Assembly (NCBI RefSeq): GCF_900090315.1
Contig: NZ_FMHZ01000002.1
Coordinates: 3,264,501-3,328,500 of the forward strand
Direction: 5' to 3'
From: Micromonospora citrea
Lineage (GTDB): Bacteria > Actinomycetota > Actinomycetes > Mycobacteriales > Micromonosporaceae
DNA length: 64,000 nt
Position numbers and translations under genes: made by a program. Under the pieces are notes generated by a model. The model was not told where the DNA came from. It saw nothing but the letters and a program-made list of their open reading frames with translations, and did not search any database. How positions within the stretch are numbered: the stretch's first letter is position 1; every line of letters begins with the position of its first letter. Shown piece by piece: positions 1-8,159 of this stretch.

Positions 1-1143
1 GCCGCCGAGATCGCCCGGGTCTGCGGCCCCCGCGAGGCCGACGGCTACCTGCGCTTCGTCGACTACGCCCGCAAGCTGTGGCAGTGGGAGCGCGCCGACT
101 TCATCGAGCGCAACCTGGACGCCCCCACCGACCTGCTCACGGGCAACCTCGTGAAGCTGCTCGCGGGTGGCGCCTTCCGCCGGCTCCAGACGAAGATCAA
201 CCAGTTCTTCCGGGACCCGCGCACCCAGCGGATCTTCTCCTTCCAGGCCATGTACGCCGGGCTCGCCCCACACGACGCGCTCGCCATCTACGCCGTGATC
301 GCGTACCTCGACTCGGTGGCCGGGGTCTACTTCCCGCGCGGCGGCATCCACGCGGTCTCCCGGGGGATGGCCGGCGCCGCCGAGAAGCACGGCGTGCAGA
401 TCCGCTACGACACCACGGTCACCCGGGTGGAGACCGCGAACGGGCGGGCCACCGGCGTGGTGACCGCCGACGGCGAGCTGGTCCCGGCCGACGTGGTGGT
501 GCTCAACCCCGACCTGCCGGTCGCCTACCGCGACCTGCTGCCGCCGACCCGCCCGCGCCGGCTCACCTACTCGCCGTCCTGCGTGGTCCTGCACGTCGGA
601 TCGCGGCAGGGTTATGGAAAGATCGCCCACCACAACATCCACTTCGGACGGTCCTGGAAGGGCACCTTCGATGAGGTCATCCGGCGGGGCGAGCTGATGA
701 GCGACCCGTCCCTGCTGGTCACCAACCCGAGCCGCACCGACCCGTCGGTGGCGCCCGCCGGCCGGCACACCTACTACGTGCTCGCCCCGGTGCCCAACCT
801 CGACCGGGCGCCGTTCGACTGGCGGGGCGACCTCACGGACCGCTACGCCGCCCAGCTCGTCGGCACCCTGGAGGAGCGGGGCTACGTCGGCTTCGGCGAG
901 GGCGTCGAGGTGCTCCGGGCGGTCACCCCGGCCGAGTGGGCCGAGCAGGGGATGGCCGCCGGCACCCCGTTCGCCGCCGCGCACAGCCTCTTCCAGACCG
1001 GCCCGTTCCGCCCGTCGAACCTGCACCGGACGCTGCCGAACGTCGTCTTCGTCGGCTCGGGCACCCAGCCCGGCGTGGGCGTGCCGATGGTGCTCATCTC
1101 CGGCAAGCTCGCCGCCGGTCGCATCACCGGGGGATCCCGTTGA
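1..1143 (+). CDS. crtI: Phytoene desaturase (CrtI family), C-terminal part
   Basis: The 5' end lies outside the window; frame 1 is open from base 1 to the TGA at 1141. CrtI-type enzymes are FAD-dependent and introduce double bonds into phytoene during carotenoid synthesis. The visible part matches the C-terminal two thirds of the family: an FYFPRGG-like block (VYFPRGGIHAV), a flavin/substrate region, and the C-terminal FAD signature VFVGSGTQPGVGVPMVLISG. The idi start follows 31 bp downstream, so the two are probably co-transcribed in an isoprenoid/carotenoid operon. It could be a related carotenoid oxidoreductase (CrtD-like), because the N-terminal dinucleotide-binding motif cannot be seen. 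Confidence 0.9.
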   Translation, partial: AAEIARVCGPREADGYLRFVDYARKLWQWERADFIERNLDAPTDLLTGNLVKLLAGGAFRRLQTKINQFFRDPRTQRIFSFQAMYAGLAPHDALAIYAVIAYLDSVAGVYFPRGGIHAVSRGMAGAAEKHGVQIRYDTTVTRVETANGRATGVVTADGELVPADVVVLNPDLPVAYRDLLPPTRPRRLTYSPSCVVLHVGSRQGYGKIAHHNIHFGRSWKGTFDEVIRRGELMSDPSLLVTNPSRTDPSVAPAGRHTYYVLAPVPNLDRAPFDWRGDLTDRYAAQLVGTLEERGYVGFGEGVEVLRAVTPAEWAEQGMAAGTPFAAAHSLFQTGPFRPSNLHRTLPNVVFVGSGTQPGVGVPMVLISGKLAAGRITGGSR

Positions 1144-1174
1144 CCCTTTCCCGCACATCCGAAAGGCGCGTGTC

Positions 1175-1795
1175 GTGACCACCCGCGAGGAGCATCTCGT
1201 CGAGCTCGTCGACGACGCCGGGCGGGCGCGCGGCGAGACCACCGTGGCCGCCGCGCACCAGCCCCCGGGCCAGCTGCACCGCGCCTTCTCGGTGCTGCTC
1301 GTCGACCCCGAGGGCCGGGTGCTGCTGCAACGGCGGGCGCCCGTGAAGACGCGCTTCCCGCTGCGCTGGGCCAACGCCTGCTGCGGCCACCCGGCGCCCG
1401 GGGAGTCGCTGACGGAGGCCGCGAACCGCCGGCTGCGCGAAGAGCTCGGCGCCGACCCGGTCGAGCTGACCGAGGTCGGGGTGTACGTCTACTACGCGGA
1501 GGACCCGGCCACCGGCCGGGTCGAGTTCGAGTACGACCACGTCCTGCGGGGCGGGTTCCGGCCGGGCAGCCCGCTGCTGCCCGACCCCGACGAGGTGGCC
1601 GAGCTGCGCTGGGTCGACCCCGTCGCCCTGGCCGCCGACCTCGACGCCGACCCCCGCGCGTACGCGCCGTGGCTGGGCGGGGTGGTGAACCGGCTGCTGC
1701 GACCGACGGGGCCGGCCCTCGACCCGCCGGATGCGGCCACGACCCCCTCCGGCCTGCCGGCGGACGACGCCTCGGAGCGGTCGGGTGGCCGATGA
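1175..1795 (+). CDS. idi: Isopentenyl-diphosphate delta-isomerase, type I
   Basis: Interconverts IPP and DMAPP, supplying the allylic primer for carotenoids and other isoprenoids; cytosolic. The 206-residue protein has the type I (Nudix-fold) signatures: QLHRAFSV near residue 30, the catalytic-Cys block WANACCGHP near residue 66, and the Nudix-like helix ESLTEAANRRLREELG with metal-binding glutamates. It starts at GTG 1175 behind a GAAAGG-type Shine-Dalgarno. The C-terminal about 25 residues are a Pro/Ala/Thr-rich tail beyond the usual domain. The next gene's start lies 11 bp inside its 3' end, implying translational coupling. Confidence 0.95.
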   Translation: MTTREEHLVELVDDAGRARGETTVAAAHQPPGQLHRAFSVLLVDPEGRVLLQRRAPVKTRFPLRWANACCGHPAPGESLTEAANRRLREELGADPVELTEVGVYVYYAEDPATGRVEFEYDHVLRGGFRPGSPLLPDPDEVAELRWVDPVALAADLDADPRAYAPWLGGVVNRLLRPTGPALDPPDAATTPSGLPADDASERSGGR

Positions 1796-2729
1796 GGCGC
1801 TGAGCGCGGGGGCCGTGGCCCGGCGACTCGGGGTCGCCGTCACCACCCTGCGCACCTGGCACCAGCGCTACGGGCTCGGCCCGAGCGAGCACGTCCCCGG
1901 CCACCACCGGCGCTACACGCCGGCCGACCTCGCGCGCCTGGAGATCATGCGGCGGCTCACCGCCCAGGGGGTCACGCCCGCCGAGGCGGCCCGGTGGGCC
2001 CGTGCGGCCCCGGACGTCGCGCCGGCCGGCGACCGCCCGCGCGCCCGCGCCGCCGGCACCCGGGACGGCGGCGGCGCGACCATCCCGGTCGGCCGGGCCG
2101 GGCCGGCCGCCCGGGGGCTGGCCCGGGCCGCCATGCGGCTGGACTCGGTGGCGATCAGCGCGGCGATCGCGCACTCCATCGAGGCGGACGGCGTGGTCGC
2201 CACGTGGGACGGGCTGCTGCGCCCGGTGCTCGCCGGCATCGGCGAACGGCACGCCGCCACCGCCGGCCTGGTCGAGGTCGAGCACCTCGTGTCGCGCTGC
2301 GTGTCCGAGGCGTTCGCCGCGGTCGCCCGGGCCGCGACGCCCGGCGACCCCCCGCGCATCCTGCTCGCCTGCGCCGACGAGGAGCAGCACAGCCTGCCGC
2401 TGGAGGCGCTCGCCGCCGCGCTCGCCGAGGCCGGGGTCGGCTACCGGATGCTCGGCGCGCGGGTACCGGTGGCGGCGCTGGTCGAGGCGGTCAACCGGAC
2501 CGGGCCGGCCGCAGTGGTGATCTGGTCACACACCCGGGCCACCGCCGATCCCGCCCAGCTCGCCGCCCTGCTCGCGGCGCCCCGCCGGCCGCTGCTGGTG
2601 CTCGCCGCCGGGCCGGGTTGGCTGGCGGACTCGCTGCCCGCCGGGGTGGTGCGGCCGGTCGACCTCACCGAGGCGGTCTCGCTCGCGCTGGCCGTACGTG
2701 ACTCGCTGGGCCAGTCGACGGCGGACTGA
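1785..2729 (+). CDS. MerR-family regulator with degenerate B12-binding domain (LitR/CarH-like)
   Basis: Predicted transcriptional regulator. An N-terminal MerR helix-turn-helix (AVARRLGVAVTTLRTWHQRYG, about residues 8-28) is followed by a linker and a C-terminal half resembling the helical cap plus Rossmann-like B12 domain of light-sensing LitR/CarH. The GTG at 1785 is chosen because the MerR domain begins immediately after it; the longer upstream reading lies inside idi. The W-x9-EH motif of adenosylcobalamin-dependent CarH reads H-x9-EH here, and the expected D/E-x-H-x-x-G reads EQHSLP. The fold is therefore probable but cobalamin binding is doubtful. Its place at the end of a crt/idi cluster suggests control of carotenoid genes. 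Confidence 0.8.
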   Translation: MADEALSAGAVARRLGVAVTTLRTWHQRYGLGPSEHVPGHHRRYTPADLARLEIMRRLTAQGVTPAEAARWARAAPDVAPAGDRPRARAAGTRDGGGATIPVGRAGPAARGLARAAMRLDSVAISAAIAHSIEADGVVATWDGLLRPVLAGIGERHAATAGLVEVEHLVSRCVSEAFAAVARAATPGDPPRILLACADEEQHSLPLEALAAALAEAGVGYRMLGARVPVAALVEAVNRTGPAAVVIWSHTRATADPAQLAALLAAPRRPLLVLAAGPGWLADSLPAGVVRPVDLTEAVSLALAVRDSLGQSTAD

Positions 2730-2806
2730 CCGGGGGTGCCGGGACGCGACGCCGTCCACTAGCGTCGGGGGTCCGCTGACCCCGACCCCCTCTTCGGGAG
2801 CGAACG

Positions 2807-3607
2807 ATGCGCCCACGCGCCGTACTGGCGTCCGCCCTGGCCCTGGCACTCCTCCTCGGCGGCTGCGGCGACACCACCCCGGCCGGGTCCGGGGCGGCCG
2901 GCCCCAGCCCCGTCGCCTCCGCGCCGCTGCCGCCGGCACCGAAGCCGAGCGCCAGTCCACGGCCGAGCCGCACCACGCCGCCGCCCAGGCGCCCGGTCCG
3001 GCCGCTGCCGACCACGCTGCCGGCCGGCCTGCACCGCACCACGGGCGCACGGGCGGTGGCGCTGACCTTCGACGACGGGCCGGACCCGGTCTGGACGCCG
3101 AAGGTCCTCGACCGCCTCCGCGCGGCCCGGGTCACCGCCACGTTCTGCGTGGTCGGCACCCAGGCCCGCCGGCACCCCGACCTGATTCGGCGGATCGTGC
3201 GCGAGGGGCACCAGCTCTGCAACCACAGCTGGCGCCACGACCTGGACCTGGCCCGGCGGCCGGTCGCCGAGATCCGCGCCGACCTCGCCCGCACCAACGC
3301 GGCGATCCTGGCGGCGGTGCCCGGCGCCAAGGTGCCGTTCTACCGGCAGCCGGGCGGCCGGTGGACGCGCGAGGTGGTGACCGTCGCCAAGCAGCTCGGC
3401 ATGCGCTCGTTGCACTGGAACGTCGATCCGCAGGACTGGGACAAGCCGACCGCCCCGACGATCACCAAGCGGGTACGCGCCGCCGCCCGGCCCGGATCGG
3501 TCGTGCTGCTGCACGACGGGGGCGGTAATCGGGCCGCGACGCTGGCCGCCTGCCCGCACCTGATCGTCGACCTGAAGCGCCGGTACGGCATCACCCGGCT
3601 CCGCTAG
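2807..3607 (+). CDS. Polysaccharide deacetylase (NodB/CE4) lipoprotein
   Basis: Predicted cell-surface metal-dependent deacetylase acting on N-acetylglucosamine polymers such as peptidoglycan. The N-terminus has a hydrophobic signal ending in a lipobox (LLGGC, Cys near residue 20), then a Pro/Ser-rich spacer of about 55 residues, then a CE4 domain. Motif 1 is TFDDGPD, motif 2 NHSWRHD, motif 3 RQPGGRW, and motif 5 LLHDGGG, so the Asp-His-His metal triad and catalytic residues are present. It stands alone, 77 bp after the MerR gene, with tRNA genes downstream. The natural substrate cannot be told from sequence. Confidence 0.9.
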   Translation: MRPRAVLASALALALLLGGCGDTTPAGSGAAGPSPVASAPLPPAPKPSASPRPSRTTPPPRRPVRPLPTTLPAGLHRTTGARAVALTFDDGPDPVWTPKVLDRLRAARVTATFCVVGTQARRHPDLIRRIVREGHQLCNHSWRHDLDLARRPVAEIRADLARTNAAILAAVPGAKVPFYRQPGGRWTREVVTVAKQLGMRSLHWNVDPQDWDKPTAPTITKRVRAAARPGSVVLLHDGGGNRAATLAACPHLIVDLKRRYGITRLR

Positions 3608-3659
3608 ACCGCCCCTGACCTGCGCTTTTACGGGCCTGTGTGGCTCGGGCCATACCGGT

Positions 3660-3689
3660 TTGGTCGACCGGGGGGCCATCACGTAAGCT
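3660..3689 (+). promoter_or_regulatory. Candidate promoter of the tRNA cluster
   Basis: A -35-like TTGGTC (3660-3665) and a -10-like TAAGCT (3684-3689, TAnnnT pattern) are separated by 18 bp. A transcript would begin near 3696, about 65 bp before tRNA-Glu. Read by eye only. Confidence 0.35.
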
Positions 3690-3761
3690 ATCCAAGCCTC
3701 CGGCGGGGCCGGATGGGAGCAAGTCCGCTTGAAGTTGCGAGTGTGCAATGATGGCGGGGCC

Positions 3762-3834
3762 GCCCTCATCGTCTAGCGGCCCAGGACGCCGCCCTTTCAA
3801 GGCGGTAGCACGGGTTCGAATCCCGTTGGGGGCA
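3762..3834 (+). tRNA. tRNA-Glu (TTC anticodon)
   Basis: Full cloverleaf of 73 nt. The acceptor arms GCCCTCA/TGGGGGC pair, the anticodon loop is CTTTCAA (anticodon TTC), and the T-arm is CGGGTTCGAATCCCG. The discriminator base is A and CCA is not encoded. Confidence 0.95.
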
Positions 3835-3866
3835 CGGTCCGGCTTCGGCCGGAGGCAACAAAGCTA

Positions 3867-3940
3867 GGTCCTGTGGAGCAGTTGGAGTGCTCGCCGCCCT
3901 GTCAAGGCGGAGGTCGCGGGTTCAAGTCCCGTCAGGACCG
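3867..3940 (+). tRNA. tRNA-Asp (GTC anticodon)
   Basis: Full cloverleaf of 74 nt, 32 bp after tRNA-Glu. The acceptor arms GGTCCTG/CAGGACC pair and the anticodon loop is CTGTCAA (anticodon GTC). The T-arm is CGGGTTCAAGTCCCG, the discriminator is G, and CCA is not encoded. Confidence 0.95.
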
Positions 3941-4042
3941 CAGCGCTTACGCCGCGCCCATATGCGCGGCGTTCTGCGTATCGGAGCGTGCGACCCTCCC
4001 GGCGGCGAGCCCGTCGTGCGGGTAGCATGAACCGAACACCAC

Positions 4043-4116
4043 GGCCAGGTAGCTCAGTTGGTACGAGCGTCCGACTGAAAATCGGAAGGTCGGCGGTTCG
4101 ACCCCGCCCCTGGCCA
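4043..4116 (+). tRNA. tRNA-Phe (GAA anticodon)
   Basis: Full cloverleaf of 74 nt. The acceptor arms GGCCAGG/CCTGGCC pair, the anticodon stem is CCGA/TCGG around loop CTGAAAA (anticodon GAA), and the T-arm is GGCGGTTCGACCCCGCC. CCA is not encoded. It ends the Glu-Asp-Phe cluster. Confidence 0.95.
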
Positions 4117-4138
4117 CATAGCCTTTCGCCGGGCTACT

Positions 4139-4174
4139 GAAGCGCCGACCAGCGGAAACGCCGGTCGGCGCTTC
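4139..4174 (+). terminator. Hairpin terminator after the tRNA cluster
   Basis: Twelve-base perfect arms (GAAGCGCCGACC at 4139-4150, GGTCGGCGCTTC at 4163-4174) close a 12-nt loop, 22 bp after tRNA-Phe. There is no T-tract, as is usual in high-GC actinobacteria. Confidence 0.7.
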
Positions 4175-4327
4175 TGCGTTCGGGGTGGTCCTGCGCGGCT
4201 CCGGATGGGCGGTTGCACGCGGTTCAGCCCTCCTCGGTAACGTCTTGTGACAGTCGTGATCTTCGTTCAGGATGGGCGGCGGCACGGGCCCACACCGCGG
4301 GTCCCGTCCGGACCACCTGGGAGCGTC

Positions 4328-4723
4328 ATGACAAGCAGATTCACCGAGTTGGGCATCGACTGCCACGATCCGGAGAGACTCGCGGCCTTCTGGTGCGAGG
4401 TCCTGGGCTTCACGGTGATCGACCGGAGTGCGGGCAAGGTCGAGATCGGTTCCTGGGTGCCGACCGTCGAGGACGTTCGGGCCCGCCAGATGCCGCCCAC
4501 CCTGCTGTTCACCAGGGTGCCCGAGGGCAAGACGGTGAAGAACCGACTGCACCTCGACGTCAGCCCGGTCGACGGCAGCACCGAGGACGAGGTGAGAAGA
4601 CTGCTCGACCTCGGCGCCACCAGGGCGGACGTGGGCCAGGGCCCGGACCGGAACTGGGTGGTCATGGCAGACCCCGAGGGCAACGAGTTCTGCGTCCTAC
4701 GCACCCTCGCACCGCAGGAGTAG
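4328..4723 (+). CDS. VOC (glyoxalase/dioxygenase superfamily) protein
   Basis: A 131-residue single-module vicinal oxygen chelate protein. It opens with the typical LGIDCHDPERLAAFWCEVLGF first beta-alpha unit and closes with the second half (HLDVSP, then MADPEGNEFCVL). The His of the first unit, the HLDV His and the Glu in the final strand are candidate metal ligands. ATG 4328 is preferred over an in-frame GTG at 4247 because the domain begins immediately after it. Actinobacteria carry many such proteins; substrate is unknown and the neighbours (tRNAs upstream, a hydrolase downstream) give no hint. Confidence 0.8.
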   Translation: MTSRFTELGIDCHDPERLAAFWCEVLGFTVIDRSAGKVEIGSWVPTVEDVRARQMPPTLLFTRVPEGKTVKNRLHLDVSPVDGSTEDEVRRLLDLGATRADVGQGPDRNWVVMADPEGNEFCVLRTLAPQE

Positions 4724-4983
4724 GCGCGAGCGACAGCAGCCGACAAGCCTCCGCGTCGCCGACCTCAGTCACAGCGCCCCGAACAGGGGACGGTCATCCC
4801 GGACGAGGCGGTGAACCAGCATGCTCGGGCCCTGACGAAGGTGGGTGCGCCCGCCTGTCGTTCGGGCGCGGTGCCGACCCCGGGCGGATCCCTACCGTCG
4901 ACGCGTCACGACGGATCCCCTGGGAGGCAGCATGATCACACCAATGACGCGCGCCGGCTCGACGGCACCGGCCGGCGGCCGCC

Positions 4984-6120
4984 TTGCGTAGCGGCGGCCG
5001 GGCACTGCTCGTACTCCTGACGCTCCTGGCCACGCTGCTGGCCGGCGGCCCGGTCGCGGCCCGGGCGTCGGCGCCGGCGTTGACGTTGCCGGCGCCGACG
5101 GGCCGCTATCCGGTCGGCACCACCTGGCTGCACCTGACCGACGACGCGCGGCCCGACCAGTGGCGGCCCGAGGTGCGCCGGGAACTGATGGTGTCGCTCT
5201 GGTATCCGGCGGTGGCCGCGCCGGGCACGCCGGCGCCCTACACCACGGCGGCGGTCTCCGCGCGGATCATCGCCGCCGAGGGGTTGCCCCTCCCACCCGA
5301 CCTGTTGACCAGCGTACGCACCAACGCCCGCCGCGACGTGCCGGTCCGCCCGACCGTCCGGGGCTGGCCGCTGGTGGTGCTCTCCCCCGGCTTCAGCCTC
5401 AGCCGGGAGTCGCTGACCGGGCTGGCCGAGGAGCTGGCCAGCCGCGGGTACGTGGTGGCCGGCGTCGACCATCCCCACGAGGCGCGAGGCGTCGAGTTCC
5501 CGGACGGCAGGGTCGCCGACTGCCTCGCCTGCGAGGCGACCGGGCCGGACCGGATGCCCCGCGTGGTCGAGGGGCGGGCGGCCGACGTGTCGTTCCTGCT
5601 GGATCGGCTGACCGGACCGCGTCCGGTGTGGCGCGGCGCCCGGTTCCTCGACCCGACCCGGATCGGCATGGTGGGGCACTCCGTCGGCGGCGCCAGCGCC
5701 GCCCAGGCGCTGCGTACCGACCGGCGGGTCGACGCCGGGATCAACCTGGACGGCACCCACTTCGTCCCGGTCCCGGCGGGCACGGTGGCCAAGCCGTTCC
5801 TGCTGGTCGGCTCGGAGGGGCCGACGGACGGGAGCTGGCTGCGCGACTGGCCCGGCCTGGCCGGCTGGAAGCGCTGGCTCACCGTCACCGGCAGCGGTCA
5901 CCTCTCCTTCACCGACCGGCCGGTGCTGGGCGCCCAGCTCGGCATGGACCCGGGCGCCATTCCGGGCGACCGGCAACTGCTGATCACCCGCGCGTACGTC
6001 GCGGCGTTCCTCGACACGCACCTGCGCGGGCGACCGCAGCCGCTGCTCGACGCGCCGGCCCCGGCCTACCCCGAGGTGCGCTTCCAGGACGGGGCGCCGT
6101 CACCGGTCGCGGCGGGATGA
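4984..6120 (+). CDS. Secreted alpha/beta hydrolase, platelet-activating-factor acetylhydrolase-like
   Basis: A 378-residue exported esterase/lipase. It begins with a signal peptide (RALLVLLTLLATLLAGG then an AxA-type cleavage region). The core carries VVLSPGFSLSRES (oxyanion region), the nucleophile elbow GHSVGG, the acid region INLDGTH, and a late catalytic His in GSGHLSF. The arrangement matches bacterial PAF-acetylhydrolase-type enzymes. TTG 4984 is the first in-frame start and directly precedes the signal peptide. A better Shine-Dalgarno with ATG (4932) sits upstream in another frame and reads only 19 codons, stopping at 4991. The substrate is not predictable. Confidence 0.8.
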   Translation: MRSGGRALLVLLTLLATLLAGGPVAARASAPALTLPAPTGRYPVGTTWLHLTDDARPDQWRPEVRRELMVSLWYPAVAAPGTPAPYTTAAVSARIIAAEGLPLPPDLLTSVRTNARRDVPVRPTVRGWPLVVLSPGFSLSRESLTGLAEELASRGYVVAGVDHPHEARGVEFPDGRVADCLACEATGPDRMPRVVEGRAADVSFLLDRLTGPRPVWRGARFLDPTRIGMVGHSVGGASAAQALRTDRRVDAGINLDGTHFVPVPAGTVAKPFLLVGSEGPTDGSWLRDWPGLAGWKRWLTVTGSGHLSFTDRPVLGAQLGMDPGAIPGDRQLLITRAYVAAFLDTHLRGRPQPLLDAPAPAYPEVRFQDGAPSPVAAG

Positions 6121-6125
6121 ACGAT

Positions 6126-6162
6126 CCGGTCCCCACCCGAGCAGGACACGGGTGGGGACCGG
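6126..6162. terminator. Bidirectional hairpin between convergent genes
   Basis: Fourteen-base perfect arms (CCGGTCCCCACCCG 6126-6139 and its complement 6149-6162) around a 9-nt loop, between the hydrolase stop and the stop of the convergent gene at 6174. Confidence 0.75.
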
Positions 6163-6173
6163 TCGTCGCGGCG

Positions 6174-7262
6174 TCAGCGCCCCTGCTGGCGGCGCTGGGC
6201 CATCCCGCTCTGGATCGCCTCCCACACGCTTCGCCCGGCCTGCCGCAGCGTCTCGCCCGCCTGCTCCGCGAGCTGCGCCGCGCTCGGCGGCCCGTCACCG
6301 CCGTCCTCGCCGCGTTGGTCGTCCGGCCCGCGCCCGCCCTGCTCTCCACGCTGCGCGGGGCCGCCCGGTTCGCGGTCGGCCTGCTCCCCGCGAGCCTGCG
6401 CGGGGCCGCCCTGCTCCCCGCGCTGCGGAGGTCCACTCTGGTCCCGGGACGGCTGGGCGGCCGGGGCCGCTTCCCGCCCTGCCTGCTCCCGGGCGCGCTG
6501 GGCCTGGCCCTGTTCGCCGCCTCCACCCGAACCGCTGGCGAGACCGCCACCCCGCGCCGCCTGACCGGCGTCGGGCCCGCCGCCCGGCCCGCGACCACCG
6601 CCCGGCCCGCCACCCTGCTCGCGACCACCGCCCTGACCGCCGCCCTGCTCGCCGCCAGCGGCCTGGCCAGCGGCCTGGCCACCCGGCTTCCCGCCCGGCT
6701 CGCGCAGGGAACGGTCGGCGACCGCGCCGATCGCGCCGACCTGCTGGCCTAGTTCGTCGGTCGCCCCGCCGGGCCGCTTGACCGAGCCGACGACCTGCCG
6801 ACCGGGTTCGTGGGCCTCCCCGCGCGACCGCTCCGCCGCCCCGGCGGCCTGTCCGCCCCGGGCGGTCATCTGCTGCGTCGCCCGGTTGACGTCGTCGATC
6901 GACTGCGCCGCCGTACGCGACAGCGCCTCGATGATCTGCGGGTTGCGGTCGATGGTGGTCAGCGCGCGTTCCAGGATGTCAACCACCTTCTCCAGTCGCA
7001 CCTTGAGCTGCGCCTCGGCGTGCACCCCGGTGATGTCCAGCTCCACGCCCTGCAGGTGCACCCGGACACCGGCGTCGAGTTGGAGGAGGTTGGCCAACCG
7101 TGCCCGCAGGGAGAGGTCGGCGTCCAGCCCGTCGACCGCGAGGCGGATCGAGTCGACCGACACCTTCGGCACGTCGAGCAGGACGTCCGGCTCGGCCGCC
7201 TCCCGTCCGGCTGGCCGCTGGGTGGTGCGCTCCGGTTCCCGCTGCTGCGCGTTCTCGCTCAT
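6174..7262 (-). CDS. Hypothetical protein: conserved helical/beta N-domain plus Gly/Gln/Arg-rich tail
   Basis: A 362-residue protein of unknown function. Residues about 25-120 form a regular, conserved-looking domain alternating hydrophobic and charged residues (LLDVPKVSVDSIRLAVDGL, then VELDITGVHAEAQLKVRLEK, then a helix ending DRNPQIIEAL). Residues about 130-320 are low complexity, dominated by Gly, Gln, Arg and Glu with recurring GGEQG/RGEQG words. The last 30 residues form an amphipathic helix (AGETLRQAGRSVWEAIQSGM). There is no signal peptide or transmembrane segment. Actinobacteria have similar orphan proteins with collagen-like or disordered tails; I do not recognise a name. ATG 7262 is the first start of the frame. 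Confidence 0.7.
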   Translation of the reverse strand: MSENAQQREPERTTQRPAGREAAEPDVLLDVPKVSVDSIRLAVDGLDADLSLRARLANLLQLDAGVRVHLQGVELDITGVHAEAQLKVRLEKVVDILERALTTIDRNPQIIEALSRTAAQSIDDVNRATQQMTARGGQAAGAAERSRGEAHEPGRQVVGSVKRPGGATDELGQQVGAIGAVADRSLREPGGKPGGQAAGQAAGGEQGGGQGGGREQGGGPGGGRGPGGGPDAGQAARGGGLASGSGGGGEQGQAQRAREQAGREAAPAAQPSRDQSGPPQRGEQGGPAQARGEQADREPGGPAQRGEQGGRGPDDQRGEDGGDGPPSAAQLAEQAGETLRQAGRSVWEAIQSGMAQRRQQGR

Positions 7263-7477
7263 GCTCCCCGCTCCGCATCCTCCGGCCCGGCCGGCCGGGA
7301 CCGTCCGGCGCGGTTACCCGATATCCGGCCGACAATCCGCCCTCCGACCCGCCCCGGACGAGGCGCGGCGACCGGCCTCGCCGTACGTCCGGCACCGCGG
7401 CACACCGGATGAGGTGTCCGGAACCGGGCAGCGCGCGAAGCTGCACACCCGGGCATCAGCCGGTATGGTCCGGGCCT

Positions 7478-7993
7478 ATGGGACAGGAGATGGCTGACCC
7501 GATCGACATCCGGCAGGAGTCCGAACGGTTCGCGTTGCGCGGCGTCCTCCTGGTCCCCGCCCCCGCGGATCAAGCGTTCGCCGTGTTCACCGACGCGCTG
7601 GCGAGCTGGTGGGTGACCGAGTACACGTGGTCGGGCCCGGAGCACCTGGCCGATCTGGGCATGGAGCCGCACGCCGGCGGCATGCTCTACGAGATCGGCC
7701 CGTACGGCTTCCGCTGCGACTGGGGCCGGGTGCTGACCTGGGACCCACCCCGGCGGCTGGTCTTCACCTGGCAGATCGGCGCGGACCGGGCGCCGGTGCC
7801 CGATCCGGCGCGGGCCAGCGAGGTGGAGGTGCTCTTCCACCCGGACGGACCGGAGCGGACCCGGGTGGAGGTCGAGCACCGGCACTTCGACCGGCACGGC
7901 GAGGCCGCCGAGGGCTACCGGCAGGCGTTGACCGCCGGCTGGCAGGAGCTGCTCACCCGCTACGCCGCCGCGGTGACCCACGGCGCCGGCTGA
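7478..7993 (+). CDS. SRPBCC/AHSA1-domain protein
   Basis: A 171-residue helix-grip protein of the START-like/AHSA1 type. Signature segments are FALRGVLLVPAPADQAFAVFTDALASWW at the start, a central PGGMLYEIGP-like strand (HAGGMLYEIG), WDPPRRLVFTWQI, and the long C-terminal helix GWQELLTRYAAAV. These proteins bind hydrophobic ligands; some Micromonospora relatives are annotated as activators of Hsp90 homologues without evidence. Two in-frame ATGs are possible, 7478 and 7490; the GGACAGGAG directly before the second is too close to serve it well. Confidence 0.75.
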   Translation: MGQEMADPIDIRQESERFALRGVLLVPAPADQAFAVFTDALASWWVTEYTWSGPEHLADLGMEPHAGGMLYEIGPYGFRCDWGRVLTWDPPRRLVFTWQIGADRAPVPDPARASEVEVLFHPDGPERTRVEVEHRHFDRHGEAAEGYRQALTAGWQELLTRYAAAVTHGAG

Positions 7994-8011
7994 CCCGCCC
8001 GCCCGACCCCC

Positions 8012-8147
8012 GATGACGGCTGACCCGCGCGACAGGTCAGGCCGCCGACCCGATATCGGCTGGCCCGCACGAGGGGCCAGGCCACCGGCCCCGATACCGG
8101 CTGACCCGCCCGACAGGCGACGCCACCCGCCCCGATGACGGCTGACC
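8012..8147. repeat. Tandem 40-41 bp repeats able to form hairpins
   Basis: Three units plus a partial fourth start at 8012, 8052, 8093 and 8134 with GAT(G/A)(A/T/C)CGGCTG. They lie between convergent genes ending at 7993 and 8160. In unit 1 CTGACC pairs with GGTCAG; in unit 2 CTGGCC pairs with GGCCAG, a compensatory A/T to G/C change; unit 3 has lost the pairing. Confidence 0.75.
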
Positions 8148-8159
8148 TCCGGTGCCCCC

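Noticed and set aside
882..2390. Long minus-strand reading across crtI, idi and the MerR gene
   Set aside because: It overlaps three clearly identified plus-strand genes and has shadow composition (Arg/Gly/Pro-rich, no domain). GC-rich actinobacterial DNA routinely keeps antisense frames open.
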